From Clostridiales bacterium (lineage in GTDB: Bacteria; Bacillota; Clostridia; Oscillospirales; CAG-382): a DNA stretch of 19,886 bases. A program made the position numbers and the translations under genes. Location: assembly GCA_003343885.1 (NCBI GenBank), contig QAKH01000023.1:1-19886 (forward strand), in the 5' to 3' direction. Shown piece by piece: positions 8,230 to 15,433 of this stretch (the stretch's first letter is position 1; every line of letters begins with the position of its first letter). The notes below the pieces were generated by a model. The model saw only the letters and a list, made by a program, of their open reading frames with translations, was not told the origin of the DNA and made no database searches.

Positions 8230-9105
8230 ATGAAGAAGATTTTAGCAGTTCTTCTCGCAGTTTTCATGGTATTTGCAGTTTGCGCATGCACAGACAATAC
8301 CGGTGAAAACAATAACGGCGAAGTTGTAGACAATGACGTTCAGAACACACCAGATGATTCTCAGAACACTCCTGATGACTCACAGAATACGCCTGACGAT
8401 ACTCAGAACGGGGAAACACCCGATGATACCGCAGACGACGACAAAATCGTAATGGCTACCAACGCATATTTCCAGCCGTACGAATACTACGAAGGCGACA
8501 AGATCGTCGGAATTGACGCTGAAATTGCTGCCGCAATAGCTGAAAAGCTCGGCAAGACTCTTGAGATTTCCGACATGCAGTTTGACTCTATCCTTACCGC
8601 TGTCCAGGAAGGCGCCGTTGATTTCGGCATGGCAGGCATGACGGTTAACGAAGAAAGACTTGAAAGCGTTGATTTCACAATCAGCTACGCTAACGGCGTA
8701 CAGGCTATCATCGTTAAGGAAGGTTCTCCTATCGAAACTGTTGACGATCTCTACGAAGAAGGCGTTTCCTATAATGTAGGAGTACAGCTTGGTACCACTG
8801 GCGATACATACTCTACTGATGATTTCGGCGATGAAAGAGTGAACCGTTATTCCAACGGAAACGAGGCTGTTCTCGCGCTTCTCGGTGATTCTATCGACTG
8901 CGTTATTATAGACAATGAGCCGGCAAAGGCACTTGTCGCAGCTAACGAGGGACTCAAGATCCTTGAAACCGCGTATGCTGACGAGGACTACGCAATCTGC
9001 GTTGCAAAGGGAAATACTGAACTTCTTAATCAGCTCAATGAAGCGATTGTCGAGCTTACCGCAGACGGCACAATAGATTCGATTATTAACAAATACATTC
9101 AGTAA
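8230..9105 (+). CDS. Polar amino acid ABC transporter substrate-binding lipoprotein
   Basis: Extracellular receptor of a family 3 (polar amino acid) ABC importer. Residues 1-19 form a lipoprotein signal peptide with lipobox V-C-A-C, so C20 would be lipidated and anchor the protein to the membrane. Residues 21-71 are an acidic, disordered tether containing three QNTPDDS/T heptapeptides (38-58). The SBP_bac_3 domain spans about 72-291: NAYFQPYEYYEGDKIVGIDAEIAAAIAEKLG at its start, FDSILTAVQEGAVDFGMAGMTVNEER as the classic family signature, and DCVIIDNEP and AICVAKGN in the second lobe. The start at 8230 follows AAGAGG with 10-nt spacing. Codon use is biased toward AAC, ATC, CTC and GCT, which suggests high expression. 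Permease and ATPase genes follow. The ligand cannot be read from sequence; glutamine, cystine and basic amino acids are all possible. Confidence 0.93.
   Translation: MKKILAVLLAVFMVFAVCACTDNTGENNNGEVVDNDVQNTPDDSQNTPDDSQNTPDDTQNGETPDDTADDDKIVMATNAYFQPYEYYEGDKIVGIDAEIAAAIAEKLGKTLEISDMQFDSILTAVQEGAVDFGMAGMTVNEERLESVDFTISYANGVQAIIVKEGSPIETVDDLYEEGVSYNVGVQLGTTGDTYSTDDFGDERVNRYSNGNEAVLALLGDSIDCVIIDNEPAKALVAANEGLKILETAYADEDYAICVAKGNTELLNQLNEAIVELTADGTIDSIINKYIQ
8341..8409 (+). repeat. In-frame 21-bp tandem repeats in the lipoprotein tether
   Basis: Three copies of a 21-bp unit at 8341-8361, 8362-8382 and 8383-8403, plus a partial fourth beginning CAGAAC, encode Gln-Asn-Thr-Pro-Asp-Asp-Ser/Thr. The units differ at several third codon positions while the peptide is kept, so the duplication is not recent and the peptide appears to be under selection. 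Confidence 0.8.
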
Positions 9106-9140
9106 TCGCATCAATCAGGTAAAAAAATTGCATACACTTC

Positions 9141-9166
9141 AAGCGGGAATGGAAACATTCCCGTTT
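9141..9166 (+). other. Intercistronic GAAA-tetraloop hairpin
   Basis: AAGCGGGAATG (9141-9151) pairs along all 11 positions, with one G-U, with CATTCCCGTTT (9156-9166), closing a GAAA tetraloop. Flanking GCATAC (9130-9135) and GTATAC (9170-9175) can add an outer helix. No U-run follows, so it is more likely an mRNA stabiliser or partial terminator after the binding-protein gene than a full terminator. It ends 10 nt before the permease ribosome binding site. Confidence 0.7.
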
Positions 9167-9185
9167 GCGGTATACGGAGAAAGTT

Positions 9186-10592
9186 ATGATAAAAAGTAAA
9201 AAGAAAAGAAACCGGCTGATTGTCCTTATTGCCGTACTGGTGATAATAGCGGCGGCGGTTGTCGTGACGCTGGTACAGCAGGCAATATACGGAAAGATAT
9301 CCCGTGAAATTTCTATCGAAGAAGCTCAGCAAATTGTTGACGAAACGTTTGAAGCGCTTCCCGGTGCTGTGTCGATGGGTGCTAAATATCTTGAACAAAA
9401 TACCGAGGTAACGGTTGAGTCTTTGTCGTACGGAAGCGAAAAAGACGTTATTCTTGAGTGTTCCTACGTAACAAAGGACGTAAAAAGCGTGGTTGAACAG
9501 GGAATAGACAAATATATGACTGCCTCATACGGCTTGTATGAGGACAACCTTGCGGAGGGCGTTAAAACGAATGCGACAAAGATAATGCTTTTGGTGAGCG
9601 AAGAGTTTCAAGAGGATCTTCTGGCGTCGCAGACAATTTCCGGAAAAGTCCAGATACGAATATACGAAACCCAGCCTGAAGTATTTACACTGTATTTATC
9701 CGATGAGGTTGTAAATACAGTGTTCGGCGGATTGCTCGATGCGCAGGAAATCATTAACAGCGTAACAACGGTTACTTATAATGGAGAAGAAATATCCATA
9801 GTAAACCAGAATACGCTGAGAAACGGCGTACGTGAATGCATTTCGCTCAAAAACTACGACAGTAAAAAGCCGGATACCGCTGTCGGACTTATGAAGGTAT
9901 GGAACGATATAAAATTTGATTTCAGCCGCAATTTCATAGCTAACAGACAGTGGACATACATAACCAACGGACTGCTCAACACGTTAAAAATTACGGTGCT
10001 GTCGCTTCTTATCGGTGTATTTATAGGATTTTTAGTTGCCGTAATACGTGTCACAAATGAAAAAACCGGCAAGCTTGACCTTCTCTCCGGCATATGCAAG
10101 CTTTATGTTACGATTACACGAGGCGTACCGCTCATGGTGCAGCTTTTGATAATGTATTTCGTAATACTTCTCCCTTTGGGCGTTGAACGCTTTGCGGCTG
10201 CGGTTTTATGTTTCGGACTTAACTCAGGAGCATATGTTTCAGAGATTGTGCGCGGCGGAATTATGTCTATTGACGCCGGACAGACCGAAGCCGGAAGAAG
10301 CCTTGGATTTACGTATATGCAGACAATGTATCATATAGTTATTCCGCAGGCGTTCAAGGCTGTGCTTCCGTCACTCGCAAATGAGTTTATAGCATTGCTT
10401 AAGGAAACTTCTGTCGCTTTCTACATAGGCGTCGCGGATCTGACGCAGGGCGGACTTAAGATACGTTCTATCACATACAGCAGCTTTATGCCGCTTATCG
10501 GTATAGCAATAGTGTATCTTGTTGTGGTGCTGATACTTTCCAAGGGCGTATCAATACTCGAAAGGAGGCTGCGCAAGAGTGATAACCGTTAA
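9186..10592 (+). CDS. Amino acid ABC transporter permease with large extracytoplasmic domain
   Basis: Membrane subunit of the importer, probably acting as a homodimer since only one permease gene is present. ATG 9186 is chosen over an upstream TTG (9165) because GGAGA (9176-9180) fits and the TTG lies in the hairpin stem. The 468-residue product begins with a basic stretch and a membrane helix (about 10-31). A hydrophilic region of about 215 residues (35-250) follows, predicted to be outside the cell. Then comes a His/Glu/Gln/Arg-type permease domain (about 258-460). TITRGVPLMVQLLIMYF and the EAA loop EIVRGGIMSIDAGQTEAGRSLG..IVIPQAFK (353-391) identify the family, and the EAA loop contacts the ATPase. 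Ordinary members are about 215-240 residues and lack the extra domain, which does not resemble a family 3 binding protein; I do not recognise it. The last 14 nt overlap the ATPase gene. Confidence 0.92.
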   Translation: MIKSKKKRNRLIVLIAVLVIIAAAVVVTLVQQAIYGKISREISIEEAQQIVDETFEALPGAVSMGAKYLEQNTEVTVESLSYGSEKDVILECSYVTKDVKSVVEQGIDKYMTASYGLYEDNLAEGVKTNATKIMLLVSEEFQEDLLASQTISGKVQIRIYETQPEVFTLYLSDEVVNTVFGGLLDAQEIINSVTTVTYNGEEISIVNQNTLRNGVRECISLKNYDSKKPDTAVGLMKVWNDIKFDFSRNFIANRQWTYITNGLLNTLKITVLSLLIGVFIGFLVAVIRVTNEKTGKLDLLSGICKLYVTITRGVPLMVQLLIMYFVILLPLGVERFAAAVLCFGLNSGAYVSEIVRGGIMSIDAGQTEAGRSLGFTYMQTMYHIVIPQAFKAVLPSLANEFIALLKETSVAFYIGVADLTQGGLKIRSITYSSFMPLIGIAIVYLVVVLILSKGVSILERRLRKSDNR

Positions 10593-11313
10593 AGGATTAT
10601 ACAAGGACTTTGGTGACAATGGGGAAATAAAGGTACTCAAAGGTATCGACGAACATATATCCAAAGGAGAAAAGGTAGTAATTATAGGTCCGTCGGGAAG
10701 CGGAAAATCGACATTCTTACGCTGTCTTAACCGCCTTGAGGAGCCGACGGCGGGCGAAATTTACTTTGAGGGTAATCTCATAACTTCGCCAAAATGTAAT
10801 ATAAACCGCCTGAGGATGAAAATGGGAATGGTTTTCCAGCACTTTAATCTTTTCCCGCACTTGACGATACTCGAGAATATAACGCTTGCCCCGATAAAAT
10901 TACTGAAGAAAAACAAGGAACAAGCAAAAAAGGAAGCTTTACAGCTCCTTGAGCGTGTCGGACTTCCCGATAAGGCGGAAGCGTACCCCGGACAGCTTTC
11001 CGGCGGTCAGAAACAGAGAATAGCAATTGCCAGAAGCCTTGCGATGAATCCCGACGTGATGCTTTTCGACGAGCCGACAAGCGCACTCGACCCTGAAATG
11101 GTAGGGGAAGTTCTCGACTTAATGAAAGAGCTTGCCGAGGACGGTATGACAATGGTTGTGGTTACGCACGAAATGGGATTTGCAAAAGAAGTTGCAAACC
11201 GTGTGCTTTTTATGGACGAGGGAATAGTTGTTGAGCAGGGTACTCCCGACGATATATTTAAATCTCCCAAGAGCGCCCGCCTTCAGGAGTTTCTCTCAAA
11301 AGTCTTAATGTGA
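10579..11313 (+). CDS. Polar amino acid ABC transporter ATP-binding protein (GlnQ-like)
   Basis: Cytoplasmic ATPase energising the importer. All motifs are intact: Walker A GPSGSGKST (37-45), Q-loop MVFQHFNLFPH (84-94), signature LSGGQKQR (140-147), Walker B MLFDEP (161-166), D-loop SALD and switch histidine H197 in VVTHEMGFA. The 244 residues match the family. The start is GTG 10579, preceded by AAAGGAGG (10561-10568), so translation begins inside the permease gene (14-nt overlap) and is probably coupled. GlnQ/HisP-type similarity is clear, but which amino acid is carried cannot be decided. It is the last gene of the operon. Confidence 0.95.
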   Translation: MITVKGLYKDFGDNGEIKVLKGIDEHISKGEKVVIIGPSGSGKSTFLRCLNRLEEPTAGEIYFEGNLITSPKCNINRLRMKMGMVFQHFNLFPHLTILENITLAPIKLLKKNKEQAKKEALQLLERVGLPDKAEAYPGQLSGGQKQRIAIARSLAMNPDVMLFDEPTSALDPEMVGEVLDLMKELAEDGMTMVVVTHEMGFAKEVANRVLFMDEGIVVEQGTPDDIFKSPKSARLQEFLSKVLM

Positions 11314-11370
11314 TGCCTCATGTCAAGATGAATTTCTCCGTTATATCACAATTAAGCATATAAGCATAAC

Positions 11371-11428
11371 AAAAAGAAAACAGAACCCAAGCGGTATGTT
11401 AATCGCAAAAGGTTCTGTTTTTTATTTG
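11371..11428. terminator. Bidirectional rho-independent terminator
   Basis: AAAACAGAACC (11377-11387) pairs with GGTTCTGTTTT (11411-11421) over 11 bp around a 23-nt loop. The plus strand continues TTATTTG, ending the transporter operon. The minus strand reads TTTTCTTTTT after the stem, ending the convergent oxidoreductase gene. Confidence 0.8.
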
Positions 11429-11461
11429 AATATCCACTGTCTAAAGCAAAGAGACGTGTTT

Positions 11462-11517
11462 CGGCTTTTTACTTGCCGCCGTGCTTATTTGCTGCTTTTT
11501 TACGGCTTTTTATTTGC
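11462..11517 (-). repeat. 15-bp direct repeat at the oxidoreductase 3' end
   Basis: CGGCTTTTTAcTTGC (11462-11476) and CGGCTTTTTAtTTGC (11503-11517) differ by one base and lie 41 bp apart. The second covers the stop codon of the Gfo/Idh/MocA gene. It looks like a local duplication of the gene's tail. Confidence 0.5.
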
Positions 11518-12547
11518 TACCTATATTCATATTCAAATTGTCCGCAAACGCCTGCGCTTTTAAACAGATCTCAGCAGCCTTGAGACAGTAGTCCTGCTTC
11601 ATTGCGTTTTCGGTTCTGTTAAGGCAATCATCGATAAACGCAGCAAAAAACGGGTGTCCGACCGTGTTATTACAGTCTATATACTTTGTCGGTGAAGAAT
11701 TTGTTGTTATGAAAAGATGCTCTCCACCGCTTTTGGCTCCGGTTATGTCGAGGTTTTTTCTGAGTTCTATGTACCCCTGTGTCCCCATAATTAACGTGCG
11801 TACATCTCCCCAGGAAGCAAGTCCGTCCGGCGTAAACCAGTCTACACGTAAATAACCCGACGTTCCGTTTTTGCCTTTGAGCGAAACCTCCCCGAAATCT
11901 TCAAGCTCCGGATATTCAGGGTGAGCTATATTGCAGGCACGTGCGTATACGACGTCTGCGTCAGGCTCTGAGGAAAAATACAAAAACTGCTCAAATTGGT
12001 GAGAACATATGTCGGCTATTATACCGCCGTACAGCTTCTTTTGGAAAAACCACTCAGGACGTGTCTTTGCGCTAAGACGATGAGGTCCGAGCCCTATAAC
12101 CTGATATACATCTCCTATGGCGCCTTCTCGTATAAGCTTGCCTGCCATTTCACTGCACTCAGACTGAAGCCGTTCGCTGTAACAAACCATGTACTTCTTT
12201 CCGGTTTCAGCAATTACCTTTTTTACTTCATCGAGCTGTGAAAGAGTGGTAAAAGGTCCCTTGTCTGTAAAATAATCCTTTCCGCTTCTCATAACACGTA
12301 TACCAAGCTCCGCCCTCATACTTGTTATAGCCGCTCCGGTGACAAGAGATATATTTTTGTCGTTCAGTATTTCTTCCTCACAGAGTGCCTCTGCCGCCTG
12401 CGGAAACTGTTTTGCGAAAAGCGCGCGGCTCTCGGCGTCATCGTCGTAAAAACTTACTAACTCCGCACCGGCTTTTATAAGCTCCGAACACATGCCGTAT
12501 ATGTGGGCGTGCCTTAGTCCTATAGCTGAAAATTTTAGTTTGCTCAT
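11510..12547 (-). CDS. Gfo/Idh/MocA family oxidoreductase
   Basis: NAD(P)-dependent sugar or sugar-acid dehydrogenase family, cytoplasmic, 345 residues. ATG 12545-12547 is preferred to an in-frame TTG at 12562; the upstream AAAGAAA is only a weak ribosome binding site. The N-terminal Rossmann unit FSAIGLRHAHIYGM (6-19) is a variant of the usual GxGxxG/A loop, with histidines H13 and H15. TDKGPFTT (94-101) replaces the common EKP motif, keeping the lysine (K96). GGIIADICSHQFEQ (174-187) gives the D179-x3-H183 pair typical of the catalytic centre. The C-terminal half is the family's beta-sheet domain. The substrate is unknown. The neighbouring rhamnosidase suggests a role in glycoside or deoxysugar processing, but the two genes are separated by a terminator. 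A TATAAT lies upstream on this strand (12588-12593) without a good -35, so no promoter is called. Confidence 0.85.
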   Translation of the reverse strand: MSKLKFSAIGLRHAHIYGMCSELIKAGAELVSFYDDDAESRALFAKQFPQAAEALCEEEILNDKNISLVTGAAITSMRAELGIRVMRSGKDYFTDKGPFTTLSQLDEVKKVIAETGKKYMVCYSERLQSECSEMAGKLIREGAIGDVYQVIGLGPHRLSAKTRPEWFFQKKLYGGIIADICSHQFEQFLYFSSEPDADVVYARACNIAHPEYPELEDFGEVSLKGKNGTSGYLRVDWFTPDGLASWGDVRTLIMGTQGYIELRKNLDITGAKSGGEHLFITTNSSPTKYIDCNNTVGHPFFAAFIDDCLNRTENAMKQDYCLKAAEICLKAQAFADNLNMNIGSK

Positions 12548-12658
12548 GTTTTTTTCTTTCAAATATACACTTTATTACATATATCAAATTATATACAGTA
12601 TTACACATAAAATGTTTAATACAAATTTCAAAATTGACAGTAAAAGTATGCCGTTTTT

Positions 12659-12710
12659 CAAAAAAACTTTTGCCGGTATGAGAGGAAAACTCGACCTCGT
12701 AACCGGCAAA
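12659..12710 (-). terminator. Rho-independent terminator of the rhamnosidase gene
   Basis: On the minus strand TTTGCCGGT pairs perfectly with ACCGGCAAA (9 bp, arms at 12702-12710 and 12669-12677). A nested GAGG/CCTC stem (12695-12698 with 12682-12685) lies inside it. Two bases later comes a run of seven T (12660-12666). It begins 10 nt after the rhamnosidase stop codon. Confidence 0.8.
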
Positions 12711-12720
12711 GGTAAAAATT

Positions 12721-15099
12721 TTACTTTCTTCTCACGGTGTATACAGCGTTTTCAAGCGCATATATGCGTCTGTCATTAATCCAGTCTTTACCGCAGCTTG
12801 TTTTTTCGGTAAATATGTATCCCTTCGGCAAAACAACCTCTCCGGATACACCGTCTTGCTTTTCTACTGTAAGAAGAATATCTTCTCCGTTTCTCTCCCA
12901 TTTTACACGTACGGTACCGGAAACGGTATCGTAATATGCCGAAGCGTTGTCAAGCGTGTCAATGAAAGACGGCGCAACACGTACGAAAGCAGGATTGTCC
13001 TTGTACGGATTTATCTGAAGTCCGGCAACGTGACTTATAAAGAAGCCGCTTATGTCCGCCATAAAGTGATGGTTCAAAGAGGTTCGGTGCCCGTTAACAG
13101 TGTCGTTAAATGTTTCTGCCATAGACGCAAGTCCGAATTCTTTTACCCATATTCCGTACGACGGAGCATCGGTGCGTGTTATCATGCGGTAGGCAAGGTC
13201 AGCGTCACCGAATGAAGCGAGCACACGGAACATTACTCTTACACCTATCATTCCGCAGTTGAAGTGATCGTCCGCCTCATGCACGAATTCAAGCAGACGG
13301 GCATACGCCGCCGCCTTTTCTCCTGTTTCAAAAATGTTGTAGTAAAGTCCCATTGCCTGAGCCGCCTGACAGGAGCCCTTTACGGTCATTGTATCAAAAT
13401 CAATCATTCTTTCACGTACTGCCGTAAGAAATTCCTTTTCAAGTGCGCCCGCAAATACTGCCTGCGCCTTCAGTCCGCATTTCTCAAACAGGAATTTTGC
13501 TTTGCGGCATATATTAACACAGGTTATAGTATCTGATACTTCTGTCGGACAAGTATGATTAGAGCCGCCTGATCCTCTCATGGCGTGACACCAGTCGCCA
13601 AGACCTATACAAACGCTTCCGTCAGGAGAACGTCTTTTTGAAATGTAGTTGAGATATTTCATAACGGCGTCAGCGCACTGCTCAAACAAGCTTATGTCGC
13701 CTCTGTAAATGTATGCCATGTACGGAAGCTCGACGATTACCTGATCCCAAACCGGTCCGTTGCCCCACGCGTAGCCCCAGCCGCTTGTAGGAATAATTCC
13801 CGGAATAGCTCCGTCCTCACGCTGAGTGGCGCATATCATTTTGAGCCATTGCTTCCAGCTCTTTTCGACGGAGATATTCTGCATCATATGTTCGGCGGAC
13901 ATGGCGGCATCTCCGGTCCAGCCGTTTTTCTCACGGTGCGGGCAGTCGGTGGGGAAATAAACGAAGTTCGCAAGGTCACTTATTCTGGTGTTTCTCTGGA
14001 GAGCATTCGCAATAGGATCCGAGCAGGAGAAATTGCCCCGTTCGTGCAGGTCGCTGTTTTGAACAAGCATGGTCAGCGTTTCGTCGGAAATCTGATCCTT
14101 ATCTGCGCCTATGAGCAGGAAGTAACGGGCGCCGTGGTAGGTGAAGGACGGAACGTATTCCTCTACGCCGTCGCCTTTGCAAATATATATGTCTCTCTGG
14201 CAGAATCCTTCCGGGTAGAAACGTGAAATATTTTCATAAGAAATACCGCCGTCCTCCGAGCAGTATTCAGCGCATTGAATAATAAGCTTCTGTCCTTTTC
14301 TGCCCTTTATTCTGAGGCGCGGCACGCAGGCTGTGTTTTCGGAAAACTCAAAAACATAGCCTTTCTCGTTCGCTTCCGGCTTGTAAAAGGCAGTTTCGGA
14401 TAGCTTTCTTGAATCAGGGCGAACAGCTTCGGGTACTTCGATTGGAAGCGTGTAGCCCTCATAAATTTTTACGGGCTTCAGCTCTTTTGTCACAACTATT
14501 TTGTCTGTATCGTTGAGAAGAGCCTTTCCGCGCGCCGGATCTGTAATTGTTGCGCTGTTCCACGACGAGTCGTCAAAGTCAGCCTTATTCCAGTTTTCTA
14601 TCTCGGCACATGCGTCATAAAACTCACCGCTTCTTAAGTCGTCAAAGAATATCGGCGAAGGAGCGCAGCGGAAGCTTTCGTCGGCTTCAAATTCGTATTT
14701 GTTTTCGCTTGAAAGAGCTGCTTCAAAGTGAACGGCAAGCTTGGGTGCGCTTCTGAAAAGCGCCTTGTCAAAATCCCATATAAATCCGCCGACACTGTTC
14801 CCCATGCTGTTTCCGAGAATAAAAGCAAGGCAGTTATTTCCCTTTTCTATCAGGTCGGTAATGTCATATTTGTCATAAAAAATAATATCGTCCGAATTTG
14901 TGATACAGGGAGCAAGCCTTGAGCCGGTAATCTCCTTGCCGTTAACCCAAATGCGGTAAAAACCGGTGCTTGTCAGGGTTATTTCGGCTTTTGCCGGCTT
15001 TTCTTCCAAGGTAAACGTTTTTCTTATGTACGGCGCGCTGACGTTTTTCTCATATGTACAATAATCTTTTGTAGCTTTAATAAATTTGTTAGAAATCAT
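12721..15099 (-). CDS. GH78 alpha-L-rhamnosidase
   Basis: Hydrolyses terminal alpha-L-rhamnose from plant glycosides or polysaccharides by an inverting mechanism. There is no signal peptide, so it acts in the cytoplasm on imported oligosaccharides or glycosides. The start is ATG 15097-15099 with GGAGG (15110-15114) upstream. The 792 residues hold an N-terminal beta-sandwich (about 20-165, with FYRIWVNGKEITGSRLAPC), a second beta domain (about 230-350), the (alpha/alpha)6 catalytic barrel (about 355-700) and a C-terminal beta-sandwich. The hallmark DCPHREKNGWTGD supplies D385, E390 (general acid) and D397. Their 5- and 7-residue spacing equals that of D567, E572 and D579 of Bacillus RhaB. MAETFND supplies E662, the probable counterpart of E841. 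The gene stands between its own promoter region and terminator. Confidence 0.93.
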   Translation of the reverse strand: MISNKFIKATKDYCTYEKNVSAPYIRKTFTLEEKPAKAEITLTSTGFYRIWVNGKEITGSRLAPCITNSDDIIFYDKYDITDLIEKGNNCLAFILGNSMGNSVGGFIWDFDKALFRSAPKLAVHFEAALSSENKYEFEADESFRCAPSPIFFDDLRSGEFYDACAEIENWNKADFDDSSWNSATITDPARGKALLNDTDKIVVTKELKPVKIYEGYTLPIEVPEAVRPDSRKLSETAFYKPEANEKGYVFEFSENTACVPRLRIKGRKGQKLIIQCAEYCSEDGGISYENISRFYPEGFCQRDIYICKGDGVEEYVPSFTYHGARYFLLIGADKDQISDETLTMLVQNSDLHERGNFSCSDPIANALQRNTRISDLANFVYFPTDCPHREKNGWTGDAAMSAEHMMQNISVEKSWKQWLKMICATQREDGAIPGIIPTSGWGYAWGNGPVWDQVIVELPYMAYIYRGDISLFEQCADAVMKYLNYISKRRSPDGSVCIGLGDWCHAMRGSGGSNHTCPTEVSDTITCVNICRKAKFLFEKCGLKAQAVFAGALEKEFLTAVRERMIDFDTMTVKGSCQAAQAMGLYYNIFETGEKAAAYARLLEFVHEADDHFNCGMIGVRVMFRVLASFGDADLAYRMITRTDAPSYGIWVKEFGLASMAETFNDTVNGHRTSLNHHFMADISGFFISHVAGLQINPYKDNPAFVRVAPSFIDTLDNASAYYDTVSGTVRVKWERNGEDILLTVEKQDGVSGEVVLPKGYIFTEKTSCGKDWINDRRIYALENAVYTVRRK

Positions 15100-15170
15100 G
15101 ATACTTTTTCCTCCATTGTTGAACTGTGCTCCGAAACTTTCTCATTATATGTCAAAAAGCTTACGGAATA

Positions 15171-15199
15171 ATTATATCATTCTTTTATTTTAAAGTAAA
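15171..15199 (-). promoter_or_regulatory. Probable rhamnosidase promoter
   Basis: On the minus strand TTTACT (15194-15199) and TATAAT (15171-15176) are 17 bp apart. The -10 is perfect and the -35 is weak, as expected for an activated promoter. The leader would be about 65 nt. Confidence 0.5.
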
Positions 15200-15220
15200 T
15201 ATGGTAATATATGGTAATAT
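15199..15220 (-). repeat. Tandem 10-bp repeat abutting the rhamnosidase -35 box
   Basis: ATGGTAATAT is repeated exactly at 15201-15210 and 15211-15220 (minus-strand ATATTACCAT twice). One helical turn of spacing directly upstream of a weak -35 box resembles an activator site, but no regulator can be named. Confidence 0.4.
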
Positions 15221-15250
15221 CAAACAAATTATTTGCAAGCTTTAGGACGA

Positions 15251-15283
15251 TATGTACAAAAAACAACTGCCGTTATGTACATA
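15251..15283. repeat. TATGTACA direct repeat with palindrome
   Basis: TATGTACA occurs at 15251-15258 and 15274-15281, 23 bp apart; the second copy is part of the perfect palindrome TATGTACATA (15274-15283). It lies between the rhamnosidase and rex promoters and could serve either. Confidence 0.3.
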
Positions 15284-15312
15284 AAAGTATATGAGTATGT
15301 AAAATATGTTAC

Positions 15313-15341
15313 TTGACAAAGAATAAAACTGATAGTAAAAT
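15313..15341 (+). promoter_or_regulatory. Promoter of rex
   Basis: TTGACA (15313-15318), a 17-bp spacer and TAAAAT (15336-15341) make a strong sigma-A promoter. Its -10 box and start region are overlapped by the ATATCGATATT palindrome, an arrangement typical of repression. Confidence 0.78.
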
Positions 15342-15366
15342 ATCGATATTACAATATCGTTATATT
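15339..15366 (+). promoter_or_regulatory. Candidate Rex autoregulatory operator
   Basis: The perfect palindrome AATATCGATATT (15339-15350) is followed by a partial second copy, AATATCGTTATATT (15353-15366). The site covers the rex -10 box and probable start point. The same 11-mer ATATCGATATT and the 8-mer CAATATCG recur upstream of the alcohol dehydrogenase gene. Assignment to Rex is inference from position and sharing. Confidence 0.5.
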
Positions 15367-15433
15367 ATTGAGTAACGAAAAAATATGTTGTCATTTAAAT
15401 ATGACTTGTTTTTTAGAAGGGCGGAACTGACAG

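Larger units (their letters stand above)
15100..15312. other. Divergent rhamnosidase/rex intergenic region
   Basis: No gene is seen in this AT-rich stretch. It contains the rhamnosidase ribosome binding site and promoter, two sets of short direct repeats described separately, and the approach to the rex promoter that starts at 15313. Confidence 0.6.

Noticed and set aside
8222..8233. Three-codon ATG-AAA-AAA-TGA frame overlapping the start of the lipoprotein gene
   Set aside because: It lies only 2 nt from the ribosome binding site, too close for initiation, so it is unlikely to be a regulatory upstream ORF.
8380..9114. 244-codon open frame on the minus strand opposite the solute-binding protein gene
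   Set aside because: It is antisense to a clear SBP_bac_3 gene with promoter and ribosome binding site, and its product has no recognisable domain.
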